64,000 nucleotides of DNA from JBGSUZ01 sp043770095. GTDB lineage: Bacteria; Bacillota; Clostridia; Peptostreptococcales; Acidaminobacteraceae. Of the stretch, positions 63,895-64,000 are shown one piece after another; the stretch's first letter is position 1; every line of letters begins with the position of its first letter. A program made the translations under genes and the position numbers. The stretch covers positions 1 through 64,000 of the forward strand of contig JAYVIR010000081.1 of the NCBI GenBank assembly GCA_043770095.1, read 5' to 3'. Below the pieces are notes generated by a model that did not search any database, had not been told where the DNA came from, and saw nothing but the letters and a program-made list of their open reading frames with translations.

Positions 63895-64000
63895 AATTGC
63901 CTCCCTAGCACTAAAAAGTTTTTTATACCCATATATTAACACAGTTTAGCCCTTCATCTATTAAATAAGCCTTAAATCTGAGCTAAAAACGCAAGCAAGG

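Overview
The window looks like the chromosome of an anaerobic, low-GC Firmicute of the Clostridia. The signs are strong GGAGG ribosome binding sites, a T-box leader on tyrS, a Bacillus-type LexA box, a reverse rubrerythrin, an S-layer-homology protein and an almost complete set of genes for clostridial lysine fermentation. A Fusibacter- or Acidaminobacter-like amino-acid fermenter would fit, but genus is a guess. I see no phage, insertion sequence, integrase, rRNA or CRISPR array; the only RNA gene found is one tRNA-Leu(GAG).

Layout. 1-4640: exopolysaccharide locus (DUF2334 protein cut by the window edge, a cellulose-synthase-like GT2, and a SPOR+BcsB-like protein). 4637-12484: nuclease/helicase fusion, lytic transglycosylase, and a four-gene operon of lipoprotein, OmpR-type regulator, histidine kinase and a membrane-anchored protein. 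12600-17950: peroxiredoxin with a Fur/PerR box, an operon of NatAB-like ABC exporter plus DnaD-like protein, and tyrS with its T-box. 17975-24470: HD-GYP protein with an altered HD motif, small unknown proteins, a binding-protein/histidine-kinase pair, cidAB/lrgAB. 24516-31003: EAL protein, reverse rubrerythrin under a PerR-like box, a secreted protein, a diguanylate cyclase, a small membrane protein and tRNA-Leu. 31056-35549: operon running flavin protein, larC (split by a frameshift at an A10 run), larE, larB, Xaa-Pro peptidase. 35752-40324: SLH/PrcB-like protein and the wreck of a large subtilisin-like protease. 40771-44963: TtcA-like enzyme, nitrilase-family amidase and an unusual soluble fusion of a chemoreceptor signalling domain with a peptide-binding domain. 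45126-49976: SOS-controlled dinB and a three-gene phosphorelay cluster. 49984-59530: lysine fermentation genes kdd-kamA-(P-loop)-(MutS-like)-kamD-kamE, preceded by a consensus sigma-54 promoter and a sigma-54 activator gene. 59671-63894: MoxR-DUF58-membrane protein operon.

How the genes work together. Lysine is turned by KamA into beta-lysine, by KamDE into 3,5-diaminohexanoate and by Kdd into 3-keto-5-aminohexanoate; the next enzymes (kce, kal) are not in the window. Three cyclic-di-GMP proteins (one synthase, one EAL, one HD-GYP) lie in the same region as the polysaccharide synthase, which suggests but does not prove a link. Oxidative-stress genes carry metal/peroxide-type operators. The strongest leads for new biology are the soluble chemoreceptor/peptide-binding fusion, the P-loop and MutS-like partner genes inside the sigma-54 lysine operon, and the A10 frameshift in larC.
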